Assembly: GCA_963932145.1 (NCBI GenBank)
Contig: OZ010586.1
Coordinates: 68,757,254-68,821,253, forward strand
Source: Acanthosepion lycidas
Taxonomy: Eukaryota > Mollusca > Cephalopoda > Sepiida > Sepiidae
Direction: 5' to 3'
DNA length: 64,000 nt
Shown here: positions 41,931 through 52,570 of the stretch, piece by piece
Position numbering within the stretch: the stretch's first letter is position 1
Layout: the number at the start of each line of letters is the position of its first letter
Position numbers and translations under genes: made by a program
Notes under the pieces: generated by a model
Database searches by the model: none
Seen by the model: the letters and a program-made list of their open reading frames with translations, nothing else
Told to the model about the DNA's origin: nothing

Positions 41931-43340
41931 GGCGGAGATGGCTGTGAAGTCCCAGCCTAGAGTCGTGAGCAGGTGTCACAGAGGAGTGCAGATGGTGGAC
42001 GCGGCTGGTCGAGTTGGGACCACCTGGCAGTACGTCGCAGATCCTCTTCAAGGAGTCGAAAGTTTCAGTCCCCACCCACTAGGATGGTCCAACGCTAGGG
42101 AGGCCGAATTGCAGCAACAGTTTTCCCAGGTCTCAGGGTCGATGTTGACCTCTTTTAGGGACTTCATTAACACAAAGAAAAAAGAATCTCTTAAATTAGA
42201 CGAAATGTAAACCTAGCTTTGAATGGATAAAGTATTTTAACCCTATTCTTATAAAAGACTGCATACATAAGATGGTCTCTTTTTGAAGATCAGAATTTTC
42301 TATTCTTATATAGGCGTGTTAACCTGATAAATCTCAGCTCTGAACCGGAGCATAACACTCTTAAATTATCAAGCTTCGGCTCGAATGCTAATCTACACTT
42401 AGATTTATTATTATTTACGGCACGTCTGAAATAATTATATTCTCTAGTACAGGTTTTTATCTCATATCTTAGATCAGCAGGAACAATACGGAATCTCAGA
42501 CTGAGCTGTACGAATTGTTCAGCAGGTAATTATAAAGGGTGACTACGTGACTATTTCGACATTGGAGTTAGGTGTACATCATGATTAATAAAGATCAAGT
42601 ACAATGATTAATAAGATTTTGTAGGAATAGATTCTCATTTTTATTTTTTTTGCAGGAAGTTAAATAACAATCCCCCCTCCAACACGAATATACAATTTTA
42701 AAAAGCCTGTCATTGTTTGTCTTTTTTTATTAAAACATCTTTTATTATTTAATTTATGCTGAAAACATGTTTCGCAAGAATGGGGATGAACATAAAGTTT
42801 AGATTTTAAAATTAAAAAAGAAAAAAATTACAATCTTTCAAGTACAATAATTTTTAAAACAGACATTTTTTATAATAATGTTCATTTAATATAAGCCTCG
42901 AGAGCCAGTCAAGGTAGCGGATAGCAATTAAGACTTTTAATGAGGAATGAGGTGTGATGTGAGGAAAAGAAGCGATGGTAGAAAGTGAAGATTAGAAGGA
43001 TGGGGAGGATAGATAACAATGGATTCAAATATCCATAAATAAAGAGTTAGCTAAAGAAGAGGTGGAAAATTTGTTTTGGAGTGAGAAAAGTAGATATTAT
43101 TCCCTCCGGAATGAGTTCTTGATAAATGATACGTCATCTTGTTGGAGAGTGGGGAAGTTGAACGATACGACAGCTATTAGCCTATCAGTTCGATACATTG
43201 TTTGAGTAGTCATTTCAGGGGTCCAGTAACCCATTAGGGTCGGAGGGTCGGCGCATTTACTACAGCAGTTGCCGCAGTTGTATGCGTTGGACAAAATAGC
43301 CTCAGAGAAGCCATTCGTCTTCAGTGAGGTTTTGGATTGA
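41931..43340. other. Gap: no certain gene
   Basis: 41931-42210 is GC-richer and open for 99 codons (RGVQMVDAAGRVGTTWQYVA), with no motif I can place; it could be a fragment of an unrecognised element. 42895-42950 holds a minus-strand scrap of a LINE-B 3' end (CCTCGAGAGCCAGTCAAGGT). 43097-43294 minus encodes a Cys-rich stretch (CGNCCSKCADPP, MGYWTPEMTTQ) with no family I recognise. Confidence 0.45.
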
Positions 43341-43344
43341 GAGT

Positions 43345-43480
43345 TTTGATTCTCCTAGACTGGTTAGCACCTCAATACAAGAGAGGCCAGCTGACCCTGT
43401 TGTTCAGCCTATAGGTTCGGGTGGTGGGGAGAAGAGATGAATTTATACATGTCCTCCAGGCTATTTCTGCAATGTAGTCT
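43345..43480 (-). mobile_element. SINE-5S 3' body fragment, minus strand
   Basis: CTAGACTGGTTAGCACCTC, GGCCAGCTGACCCTGTTGTT and GGGGAGAAGAGATGAATTTA are inverse counterparts of the distal SINE-5S body (compare 36900-37000). Confidence 0.5.
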
Positions 43481-43689
43481 CAGATTTCCCTTCCTCATAT
43501 GCTAACTGCTACCCCTACCCATTTATATAAAATTATCAAGGTTACATTTAAAATGATGCAGTAAAACAGTATTCACTATCCTATACAAAAAGCAAACGGA
43601 TCCTAACGCTTTGCGGAATAGACTTTTTTTTCTGTACCGGAATTCTCTTGTTGCTTCCTATGAGTAATCATGAGCGTCGAACATCTATT

Positions 43690-43940
43690 TGTGCCTATTA
43701 TTTCATAGAATGAAGGTATTTTTCATTACTCTTCCCTCTTCCTGACAGCTTTTTTTCAGTTCGTCCAAACTGCCATTTCGTTCGTCCATCACCATCGTCT
43801 GTCTTTTCTTATATTCCTCTTTCTCTTCAAGTCTCCTCACGAAAGTCTTCTCATTCCCTTTCACTCCTGGTATTCCTTTGCGTCTTAGTAGCATTATCGC
43901 CTTCTTTAGAGTGAAATGATAAAAAAAAAAAACAACAAAA
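43690..43940 (+). mobile_element. LINE-B 3' UTR fragment with A tail
   Basis: CACTCCTGGTATTCCTTTGC, GTCTTAGTAGCATTATCGCC, TTCTTTAGAGTGAAATGAT then an A run. This is the diverged form of the terminal TCxTAGTGGCxTxxTGCCTT block of other LINE-B copies. Confidence 0.65.
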
Positions 43941-44058
43941 ATGCTTATTATTAAAAATTCAATCTGTTCAAGCATGCGTATTAGAAAGGGTGAGACATTA
44001 ATATTGAAAAAAAGCAATTCACATGCACTGTTGCCACAAGTTTAATTGTAAATGACAC

Positions 44059-44063
44059 ACACA

Positions 44064-44127
<64 letters not shown>
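44059..44127. repeat. (CA)n(TA)n microsatellite
   Basis: Short CA/CG part then about 58 bp of TA. Confidence 0.96.
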
Positions 44128-44134
<7 letters not shown>

Positions 44135-44414
44135 TGTATAATAAAACAAATAAGGAAGCCTCAGTTTGATTTATGGCCATACGAGAATCTTCAGGTGGTT
44201 CAAGAATATAGAATTGAGGCTTTTGTCCTTGTGAACCGCTTAAAATTTTATGATTTTGTCAAGATAATCTGGGCATTGAGCACTTTCCTTTGCTGAATAG
44301 TTAGGTTTTATTTGTATTTTTCTCACAGATGGTGCTCCTATATTGGGCAAAATCCAAATCCAAATAACGCGCATGCACAAAATTATAAGTATAAAGTAAC
44401 AACAATTTACCCAT

Positions 44415-44418
44415 CACA

Positions 44419-44471
<53 letters not shown>
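44415..44471. repeat. (TA)n microsatellite bordering FB-A
   Basis: About 50 bp of TA abutting the left end of the FB-A copy. Confidence 0.96.
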
Positions 44472-44474
<3 letters not shown>

Positions 44475-45040
44475 TAAGAAATGGACAAAGTCCGACAATT
44501 TATTTATTAAAGACATTTTTTATGTTTGACGTTCTTTTTATAGATACAAGTATTTGAGTAAATAGAAAATATTCGTCCTTTGACAGGATTAGAACACTGC
44601 ATCCTGTACGCAACCGCCATTTATCCGGGCGTGCCTAACCGATTCGGCCACATAGGAGCGTTCGGTAGGCAAGGTCGAATTTACTGCTTATAAACTTCAA
44701 TCTTCCATGAATCTCGTACATTCATAACTGCTCATGGCGTATCAAATGTAAACAAATGACCTCATACATTAAGAAATGGACAAAGTCCGACAATTTATTT
44801 ATTAAAGACATTTTTTATGTTTAAAGTTCTTTTTATAGATACAAGTATTTAAGTAAATGCTCTGTTTATAATAAACAGTATTAAATAACATTTACCGGCC
44901 TGAAAAGGACGAATATTTTCTATGAAAATTTCTCGGACATTCAGGCCGGTAAATGTTATTTAATACTGTTTATTATAAACAGAGCATTTACTTAAATACT
45001 TGTATCTATAAAAAGAACGTTAAACATAAAAAATGTCTTT

Positions 45041-45046
<6 letters not shown>
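44472..45046. mobile_element. FB-A foldback element, copy 3 (best preserved composite)
   Basis: Two units share the same left arm ACATTAAGAAATGGACAAAG (44471 and 44766). The first carries the inverted tRNA-like module and the leader. The second is a long palindrome: TATAATAAACAGTATTAAAT, AACATTTACCGGCCTGAA pairs with TTCAGGCCGGTAAATG, TATTTAATACTGTTTATTAT. Arms of about 110 bp end at TAAAAAATGTCTTTAATA, where a TA array begins. Confidence 0.85.
44574..44660 (-). other. tRNA-like module inside FB-A (87 nt)
   Basis: On the minus strand: CGCTCCTATGTGGCCGAATC, GGTTAGGCACGCCCGG (D-arm and A-box-like GTGGCCGAATCGG), GCGGTTGCGTACAGGATGC, then a T-arm with one change in the TTCGAAT loop, ending TCAAAGGACG. 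The length with extended variable region is that of a class II (Ser/Leu-like) tRNA. The acceptor has mismatches and the family is repeated, so it is a SINE-like relic and not a tRNA gene. Confidence 0.72.

Positions 45047-45097
<51 letters not shown>
45044..45097. repeat. (TA)n left of MITE copy 10
   Basis: TA array between FB-A and the MITE. Confidence 0.96.
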
Positions 45098-45101
<4 letters not shown>

Positions 45102-45193
45102 GTTGGTGCAAAAATAATGACGTAATAATGTCGTTTTTTGACGTAATTTTAACGTCAAAAACGACATTATTATGTCATTATTTTTGCACCAAC

Positions 45194-45197
<4 letters not shown>
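45098..45197. mobile_element. MADE-like MITE, copy 10 (100 bp), inside (TA)n
   Basis: Ends TTAAGTTGGTGCAAAAAT and TTTTTGCACCAACATAA: one base changed in each terminus. TA arrays of more than 50 bp lie on both sides, so insertion into an existing TA array is the simplest reading. Confidence 0.94.

Positions 45198-45257
<60 letters not shown>
45198..45257. repeat. (TA)n right of MITE copy 10
   Basis: Continuation of the array on the other side of the MITE. Confidence 0.96.
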
Positions 45258-45260
<3 letters not shown>

Positions 45261-45449
45261 AAAACGGACGTCATGTTATACCTTAGATACCTTTCGACCA
45301 ACAGTTTTTCAAAGGTATACGTTGGCAAATTGGAAAACAATGAAAGACTCACTCAATATAACGAATGAGGAGAGAAAGTTGGAATGTGATAAAAAAAGAG
45401 ATAAATTTTAATTACTTTTTATAGCCCACCTTAAAACTATATTTCTTCA

Positions 45450-45451
45450 TA

Positions 45452-45482
<31 letters not shown>

Positions 45483-45494
45483 ATATATATATAT
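45450..45494. repeat. (TA)n/(TATG) microsatellite
   Basis: TA units with a few G substitutions. Confidence 0.93.
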
Positions 45495-45654
45495 TCCAGA
45501 CGTGCGTGTTTTGAAATTGATGTCAGAAATCCAAATGTGAAAGCACATGAGGTGAAATTGCTTCACGATTACGTGTTTTCCCATTTAATAATCATTAAAA
45601 AATTTCGAAACACATTGAAACAAAATAAATCTCCACTTGTTTAAATATTATCTC

Positions 45655-45930
45655 TCGTTTTTTCTTTAGATTAATAACGGGTATGGAGAGCCAAAGCACA
45701 TGCTTTGGCGAGATTTTACCTTAGATTAATAAGGAAAATGAAAACCAAAGTATGATGTTTGGAAACTTAACGATAAAAACCACAACGAAAGTACTTGCTT
45801 TGGAGAGATTTTCTTTATTTTAACACCGAAAACGAAAGCGAAATTACGAGTCCTGGAGATGTATTTCGTTCGTTTAACAACGAAAACGAAAGTGAAAGTA
45901 CGAGTTTAGAAATAGACAGATACCGAGTTT
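45655..45930. repeat. Degenerate minisatellite, about 58-bp units
   Basis: Roughly five units of the form TTTAACAACGAAAACGAAAG, CGAAAGTACGAGTTTTGGAG, AGATTTTCTT. The last two units are closest to each other. No similar array is seen elsewhere in the window. Confidence 0.75.
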
Positions 45931-46415
45931 AGATAGTTTGTCATTATAGTAGCTAAAAGGGTCAAGGCATAAAAAATGACTTATTCCAATATTTAGTTTC
46001 CGTCTTTCTCCCCATCTTGCCTACAAAAAGCAATGATCACTTAGAGTAACAGCAAAACATTGATTACACGCTCTCTGTTCAAACTTACTGACCTCGTATA
46101 CACATCAGTTTTAGGAGGCTCTTATCTATTATCTATTTTTATTAATTGTCATAGTTTTAATCGCAGATGAATTTCTATCAATCCCATGACCCTAGATACA
46201 TAAATAGCTAATCTTTGAGCTTCAATAGTGATTATTACTTCCGCAGACGAGAAAGAAATTCCAATTTACTATATTAGGCAAAAATTAGATTAATGATATT
46301 TGGGTTTGACTAAAAATACTGTATATTTTAGCATAAAATGTCCGTTTAAATATAAACTAAAGTTTTGTCGGGACGATAAATATAGCGAAAAAATATAAAT
46401 ATATTTAAAAGATGA
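45931..46415. other. Gap: no gene seen
   Basis: AT-rich sequence without recognised features. Confidence 0.5.
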
Positions 46416-46419
46416 TATT

Positions 46420-46590
46420 TTAGAGCAAATAACGAGGAAAGAGAGCTTTGAAAATTTGACACTTACGGGATAAGACAAGAGAGACAAAAGAAACTAACTT
46501 ACCACAACTTGTGAAAATGGATGGCAGAAGAGGGTTTAGAAGAGATAGAAAAGATTAAAAGGGAAATGGTACATAGAAGACGAATTGATA
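46420..46590 (+). pseudogene. LINE-A fragment
   Basis: ATAACGAGGAAAGAGAGCTT TGAAAATTTGACACTTACGG corresponds to MRKEGLENLTLTG. CAACTTGTGAAAATGGATGG, CAGAAGAGGG corresponds to the LCKWMAEQG region. Both ends are lost. Confidence 0.7.
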
Positions 46591-47350
46591 ACTGTTGACT
46601 TTCTGTATTACATTTTCTTTATGAGTAGCGTTACACCTGCAAAAAGTGGTGATTTTTTGTTTGGCTTTCAAATAAAACAAAGCCCGAATAGCGTATTTTA
46701 TTATTTTTGTGTAGGCGCATGTTCGTCTCAGATTCTTCTAAAATACAAATTGCTCGTTAAGCCTAAAAAAAAAATGTCCTTGTATTTTAGAATGAATAAG
46801 ATCTTTTTTTTTTAAAACCTATACCTACTGTCTTGAGCGAGCATGGCACAAACATGTGTTCCAACAAGATGAGCCATGACACCTATTCATTACAACGAGT
46901 AGGGCTAGTATTTCAGCTGTAATCGACTTGGCTTTGGTGATGGATGTCAGAATATCGACGCCGGTCGATGAAAAGAGGCTAGCAGTGATGAACGAATGTT
47001 CCTCTTTAGCTGCCAAAAGAAATGTTTTATTTTTTTCTCCCTTTCAAACTTGCCAATATCTAGTAACGTACAATGCAAGATAGCATCTGTAAGTCGGAAT
47101 AATCCAAAACGGACCTGCCAGTATCGTTCAATAAAGGACGCAGCACTTGCTGAATATGATGTCTTTTTCTTCCTTCTTTATCGGCCAAAATTTAGATGGA
47201 ATAATCCGGTCAAATTAAAAGAAAAAAATGTTTGCTTTTAAAATGGCATGAAAAAAGTAACCGCAAAAGAATTATTGCTCTACGATTAGGTTGTCGTGAA
47301 CTTTGACGTCTATCAATTCTTTTAGATTCACCACTGATAAATTATATGTC
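46591..47350. other. Gap: no gene seen
   Basis: Contains a 63-codon minus-strand frame at 46825-47016 with no known motif. No transposon landmarks recognised. Confidence 0.45.
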
Positions 47351-47354
47351 CTAT

Positions 47355-47480
47355 TTCTTTTCAAGATGTGTGAGATCATGGCTCTTCACAACGTCCTCTC
47401 CTTTGTAACTCTAAGCAATACTTACTCCCTTATTATCACTTCAAATCAATGTTCTCTCAAGACACTTACATAAACATGTT
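47355..47480 (-). mobile_element. LINE-A 3' fragment
   Basis: GATCATGGCTCTTCACAACG and TCCTTTGTAACTCTAAGCAA match the LINE-A 3' region in inverse orientation (compare 24040 and 50140). Confidence 0.6.
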
Positions 47481-47498
47481 AGGAAGATTACTGTTAGG

Positions 47499-47502
<4 letters not shown>

Positions 47503-47542
<40 letters not shown>
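47503..47542. repeat. (TA)n microsatellite
   Basis: About 38 bp of TA. Confidence 0.95.
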
Positions 47543-47543
<1 letters not shown>

Positions 47544-47602
47544 TATATAAAATAGCTCTGTTATTTAATATTGACAACTAGTTTTACTTACACTATAGGG
47601 TA

Positions 47603-47682
47603 TTAGGTTGGTGCAAAAATAATGTCGTTTTCTCACATATGTTACTATGTGAGAAAACGACATTATTTTTGCACCAACCTAA
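47603..47682. mobile_element. MADE-like MITE, copy 11 (80 bp)
   Basis: Same length and same loop (CACATATGTTACTATGTGAG) as copy 1 at 433, from which it differs by only a few bases. TA flanks at 47601-47602 and 47683-47684. Confidence 0.96.
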
Positions 47683-47709
47683 TATATACACACACACATA
47701 CACACACAC

Positions 47710-47786
<77 letters not shown>

Positions 47787-47848
47787 ACACATATATATAT
47801 ATAAATACACATATATTACACATATATATATATATATACACATATATT

Positions 47849-47904
<56 letters not shown>

Positions 47905-47985
47905 ATTTATATGCGAACGCTTGCTTGGGCATTTATTATATATATATACACTCACACACTCATATATATATATATATATAAAAAA
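47683..47985. repeat. (TA)n/(CA)n/(TG)n compound array
   Basis: TA runs broken by CACA and TGTG segments over about 300 bp, beginning at the MITE's right edge. Confidence 0.94.
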
Positions 47986-48089
47986 TAGTTTTCAGATATA
48001 CAATATTTATTCCTAAAAACATTCCTAAAAATATCATGAATAGCGCGTGTAAATAAAAAAGTGGATATTGAGGCCAACACCAAGTATCA

Positions 48090-48385
48090 TTGTCTACATC
48101 AGCCTCTTACATCAAGCCACCTAACTCCTTAGACTGCAAACTCTTTGCTTTTTATGTATGCGGCGGAGTTGGGTTAGAAACCAACAAAACTTTTTTGAAA
48201 CACCAAAGATGAACTGAAGGGAAGGATTATAGCAGCATTCACCAACTTAAAGAAGGAGACTGTCCAGAAGAGCTGCGAGAGATTCCAAAGTTGTCTGGAG
48301 GCCATGGTTGAAGCCAATGGCAACTTTATTGATTAAATTTACTCTTTATTATTTCAAGATATTTATGTATAATTTTGGTACATAT
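48090..48385 (+). pseudogene. mariner-type transposase C-terminus
   Basis: In shifting frames it reads a diverged SPNSLDCKLF/LFMYAAELG (third catalytic region), then NTKDELKGRIIAAFTNLK, KETVQKSCERFQSCLEAM and VEANGNFID followed by a stop at about 48336. Same family as 34310: the shared 3' sequence AAATTTACTCTTTA and TGTATAATTTTGGTA follows the stop in both. Everything N-terminal is missing. Confidence 0.82.
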
Positions 48386-48469
48386 ATCTGTCAAAATGAG
48401 ATGTCAGGGTTATTGACATTTTACATAACATAGACGGCAATTTATCCATCGCGCCCCATATATTAAAAA

Positions 48470-48472
<3 letters not shown>

Positions 48473-48540
<68 letters not shown>
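48473..48540. repeat. (TA)n microsatellite
   Basis: About 65 bp of TA. Confidence 0.97.
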
Positions 48541-48542
<2 letters not shown>

Positions 48543-48601
48543 GGTAAATGTATGACAAAGTGGAAAAAGTTTTCTTATGACGCGTTTCCTCGTTTCGCAC
48601 A

Positions 48602-48657
48602 TCATCGGACTAAATTTGTTATGTTGATGCGACGTAATAACAAATTTAGTCTGATGA
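48602..48657. other. Inverted repeat, 21-bp arms, 14-bp loop
   Basis: TCATCGGACTAAATTTGTTA and its inverse TAACAAATTTAGTCTGATGA pair with one mismatch. Neighbouring GACGCGTTTCCTCGTTTCG recalls GACGAAACGCGTC near 36640 in inverse orientation, so this may be part of a dispersed element. Confidence 0.8.
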
Positions 48658-48687
48658 AGTCCTAACAGTTCTAAAGGACGACACTCA

Positions 48688-48693
48688 TATATA

Positions 48694-48743
<50 letters not shown>

Positions 48744-48750
48744 TATATGC
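48688..48750. repeat. (TA)n/(TG)n microsatellite
   Basis: TA units with a TGTGTG insert and a TACATATA break. Confidence 0.93.
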
Positions 48751-48842
48751 GTTCGCATTTGTCTGTGTATGCCTGAAGAATCTAAAAATGAAAATAACAA
48801 AACTCGAAATTATTGAATTACACATAACCGAATATCTATCTA

Positions 48843-48944
48843 TTAGGTTGGTGCAAAAATAATGACGTAATAATGTCGTTTTTTGACGTATTTTTGAACG
48901 TCAAAAAACGACATTATTACGTCATTATTTTTGCACCAACCTAA
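48843..48944. mobile_element. MADE-like MITE, copy 12 (102 bp), in (TATC)n
   Basis: One base different from copy 9. Flanked on the left by ATATCTATC and on the right by a TATC run, so as with copy 4 the insertion split a TATC array. Confidence 0.97.
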
Positions 48945-50095
48945 TATCTATCTATCTATCTCGTTTGGTTTGTGTCGGTGTTTCTATACCTTTCTCTCAA
49001 TTTCAATCTTCTTCAGTTTTTTCACTTTCTTTCGGGCGTATTTTCTTTCTTTAATGACTTTGATTGCACGCAGAGATCAATAAAAGAAAAGAATCAAGCG
49101 AACTGTTATGAAACCATGCTATGTTGATCAGCTGATGTCAGCTCTCCTCGCTACTGAGATTACATCTAAACATATGGCTGTTAACATATGGCCAGGGGGA
49201 TAAAAAACTAAACTTTAGGCAATAAGCACACAAACTCCTTTATTTTAAAAAGAAAAAAAAAACATGAAGTGTGTATGTGTGTACTTTTTCTCGTATTCTT
49301 ACTTGCATGTGCTTACGAGAGCTGATATCAAGGGGAGATAACTGTCATACTTAGCCTCATAACTCATGTAATGGTATTGTAGAACCCTATTTCAACGATT
49401 GTCTTGTTGATTCGTTTCAATCCGCATCAGTCTGATGAAATTAAAACGTGTGTTCACTGATATAATATCAATTAATCAAAAGCAAATAACAAACCCTAAT
49501 AAGATCGTAATAGTTTGGTTGACAGGCAATCTATCAAATATTTAATCGCGTCGAATGTTTATAAAAAGAAGATTTGCATATAAAGAGCTTGATTTTAAGG
49601 GATTAGCGGAAACTGAGAGGATAAAGTCTTCGCTACGCCATATTTAAGGATTAGTGTATGAGTGATGATAACGTTTTCCCGCTGATGAATGATGAAAGAT
49701 TTTTTTTTTTTATTGATGTGCTTACCAATACATTTAGATTTGGGGGTAATGCTTATAGATTAATTTTTGACTTCTGCTGCGCAATTGATAAATATATCAT
49801 CTTTATGAAAACAATATAAAACCGGTCGATAAAGTAACCCAGTTGTTTAATCAATACAACTATATTGTGTTAGTTTTGGTCAGTTTGTATGAGATGTTGA
49901 CCATAAAAATCTTACACTATGGACTAATTTAATCACTTTTCTTCGAAATGGTTCCAGAGCAGCTCTTATCATATAAATTCGTAAATCCTACTGCTCACAA
50001 GACAGCATCTCATGGACAGCATCTTGTACATATTTTTGAAATGCCATAAGGTCTGCAGAAAGCTTTACAGTTTATAATTTTTGGAAAACTTTTAG
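48945..50095. other. Gap: no gene seen
   Basis: After a short TATC tract there is about 1.1 kb without recognised element or coding motif. One of the longest featureless stretches in the window. Confidence 0.5.
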
Positions 50096-50099
50096 TTTG

Positions 50100-50420
50100 A
50101 ATTATCTTTCTTCTATGTACCGTATCCATTCACGACGTAGTTGATCATGGCTCTTCGCAACTTCTACTTTTCAGCTCTTTGTAAGGTTAGTCTTTTCGTC
50201 ATCTCTCCCAGTTCCATTTTCACGAACTTCTTTGGTAGATACCTTACTGTTTTTCTATGTCCCTCCTGTATTCAGCATACCTTTTCAATGTCAAATTCAC
50301 CAATCCATATTTTCTCATAAAATGTCACAGAACAATACATTTTAATACAATTTTTCTTTTAATATAAAATTCCAAGAATTTGATTCCACAGAAGTGAATC
50401 CCATATAATCTCTTCCGTTT
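50100..50420 (-). pseudogene. LINE-A 3' fragment
   Basis: TCACGACGTAGTTGATCATG, GCTCTTCGCAACTTCTACTT, then TGTCCCTCCTGTATTCAGCA match the 3' 300 bp of LINE-A in inverse orientation. Degraded: no open frame longer than 30 codons. Confidence 0.72.
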
Positions 50421-50589
50421 CTTGTTTCTTGAAATGTTTTTTTCAAGAAATAAACAAAATCTGCTTAGTATGACTTTTTCAGATGGTTAGCCGAAGTTTA
50501 TCACATCAAGAAAAAAAACACGGTTTAACCCTTTACAAACTAATTTTATTTCTAAATGTTATCAACTTCAATGTAACTAAAATGTAAAT

Positions 50590-50910
50590 TTAATTTTTCA
50601 GTAAATATCGCTATTTCGATGGAAAGTTTACAGACGAACTATATTCCTTAGTTCGGCCAATTTCCAACCTTTACGGCTAAGACACGTCATGCCACGCCCA
50701 TTGTAGCAAACCACACTCATTCCCTTCGTATTTCACTGGCGAGATGCAAGTTCCACTCGAACAAACCTCTACTTTGTAGAATGCTTTCGCGATCACTACA
50801 ATTTTAATATGCCTGTTAGTGTAGGGTTATCTTCCTCATATATTCACTGTAACTCTTACTTTGTAATCCTCTACCTCGAGTGGCTCTTGTAACATTGTTG
50901 TAAAAAAAAA
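50590..50910 (+). pseudogene. LINE-B subfamily 2 fragment
   Basis: Reads RYFDGKFTDELYSLVRPISN then RHAHCSKPHSFPS-like residues, parallel to 23110-23230 (LCFHGKCSDVLHSLVPP; TPIVMKQPHSLRI). The 3' end is CTACCTCGAGTGGCTCTTGT followed by TTGTAAAAAAAAAG. Confidence 0.75.
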
Positions 50911-51110
50911 GTTAACCATTTGATGCCATACATGCACTGTATCCATGGCATGTTCATCCGGCCATTTTACCCGGCCATCGCTGACTTGTTAATCTGAAAA
51001 GGATAAAACTATTTCGTAATCCGCATTTATCACTTTTAGTCATATGAGAATTTCCTCACGGGCAATACTATCTTTCGCTATTATCATTATTATTATTATT
51101 ACATTTCGAT

Positions 51111-51960
51111 TTCTGCTATGGTCACACTACCTACCAAGACGTAAGGTACATAGGGTTGTGTCATGGCTACATTTTATGATTTGTTTTTCTAACTTTCATA
51201 ACATTATCAGTGTCACATGGTCAAATGTCTTCTTAGTGTATGGGCTGTACTTATCAAGACATATTCTGTATTTCCCTTAAGCTGGGGTTTCCAGTAATTT
51301 TATCAATACGTTACTGTGTTCCTTTTATTGCTATTCCAAGCTCTCCTATTATGACTGGTATTATTCTTGTTTTCCGTTTCCACATTTTTTTCTATTTCGA
51401 TTTCTAGGTCTTTATACTTCGATAGTTTTTCAAATTCCTTGGTTGCTGTTACAGTCCGATGAGCAAGCGATATCAATTAATAGGCAAATGTTTCTTTTTG
51501 GTTTTTGACAATTATATGAGATCTATTTACTTAAATCTTCCTGTCTGTAAAGATGGTGTAATCCCAAAGAATTGTGACGTCTTCTATTTCTGTAACAGTT
51601 CCTCGGTGATGTTCACACTAGTGTTTATTAACATCATTTCCAAACGTGTTTGCACATCGTCTAGTGTAAGTACTGACCCACTTTATCGTGATGATTTTTA
51701 TATTCATTTGGCGCAAGTACAGAACATCCTGAGATTAGATGGTCTATGGTTACTTAATATTTGTCACAGAACCGGCATTTTGGATCTACACTATTATGTA
51801 TAATATTTGCCTGAAAGTTTCTAGTGAAAGAATAAAGCCTTCCGTTTCAGCCCTTAATGCAGATGATCGTAACCATCCTGCAAGAATAATGTCTTCCGTT
51901 TCAGCCTTTAATCCAGATGCTCGTAACCATCGATGAGTGTTAACTTTATCAACATCGGCT
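51111..51960 (-). pseudogene. LINE-D C-terminal region
   Basis: Minus strand, in order and across frames: WLRSSALRAETEGFI, DPKCRFCD-like residues, TIDHLISGCSVLAPNEYK-like, VTEIEDVTILWDYTIFTDRK, LLIDIACSSD and EFEKLSKYKDLEIEIEKN, then IIPVIIGELGIAIKGT. A CxxC..H..C finger followed by an RPDIV..D..K-type domain is known in LINE groups with a restriction-like endonuclease. Here the RPDIV motif is read as RSHIIV. Several stops and frame changes. Assignment to that group is from memory. Confidence 0.75.
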
Positions 51961-52203
51961 TTATTAGCCTCGTTCTGGATATTGGCCGTGCAGAGGTTTG
52001 TCTTACCTGTATTGTTTTATCTGTTCAAGATTTTTATCCTTTCCTTTCTTTTTCATAATTTCTTTTGCAATAGTTGGTTCTTAGGTTCTGTTTTCGTTTT
52101 CTACTAAATCTACTAGATATCACTCCCGTTTGTATTTACAACCTTATTTCACGATTTAATGTTTTTTTTCTTTTTGTTTTTGTGCTGTTTGACTCGTTGT
52201 ATC

Positions 52204-52228
52204 ATCTAGTCCTTTGTTGTTGTTGTTG

Positions 52229-52295
<67 letters not shown>

Positions 52296-52296
52296 C
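52204..52296. repeat. (TTG)n(TTA)n array at a LINE-D 3' side
   Basis: TTG units then about 27 TTA units. On the minus strand this lies 3' of the LINE-D piece at 52300, so it can be read as its (TAA)n tail. Confidence 0.95.
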
Positions 52297-52299
52297 TTC

Positions 52300-52570
52300 T
52301 CCTCTTTCTCCATGCGGATTTTCGTTTTCAACCGATCATGTATTATGGTTGCCCTCCATCATTTCATACGACCCCAACAGATATCACGTTTCGCGGAATA
52401 TTTGCAGAGCCAAGCAACGCCGACTTCTAAAGCGATCGATTACTAGGATTTATTGCAATTTTCTTAATGTGGGTACGTAAGTTCATTGGTGTAGACCACA
52501 ACGCCTCAGTGATGATTGGTATAATAGTGTCCTGAACGTCCTTCTTTCTGGCAGCCTCATTTGTGGAATA
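52300..52570 (-). pseudogene. LINE-D-like C-terminus, second subfamily
   Basis: The minus strand reads NEAARKKDVQDTIIPIITEA, LWSTPMNLRTHIKKIAIN and SALLGSANIPRNVISV. This is the counterpart of the family ending IPIVxGALGxxPKxLxxHLxKI..LLGTAxILRKVL. Some 70 bp of non-coding 3' sequence separates it from the TTA array. Confidence 0.65.

Noticed and set aside
46261-46290. A thirteenth MADE-like MITE (ATATTAGGCAAAAATTAG)
   Set aside because: Only a few bases match the terminus and there is no inverted partner nearby.
47639-48016. 125-codon frame of Ile/Tyr/Thr/His
   Set aside because: Translation of the TA/CA array beginning in a MITE.
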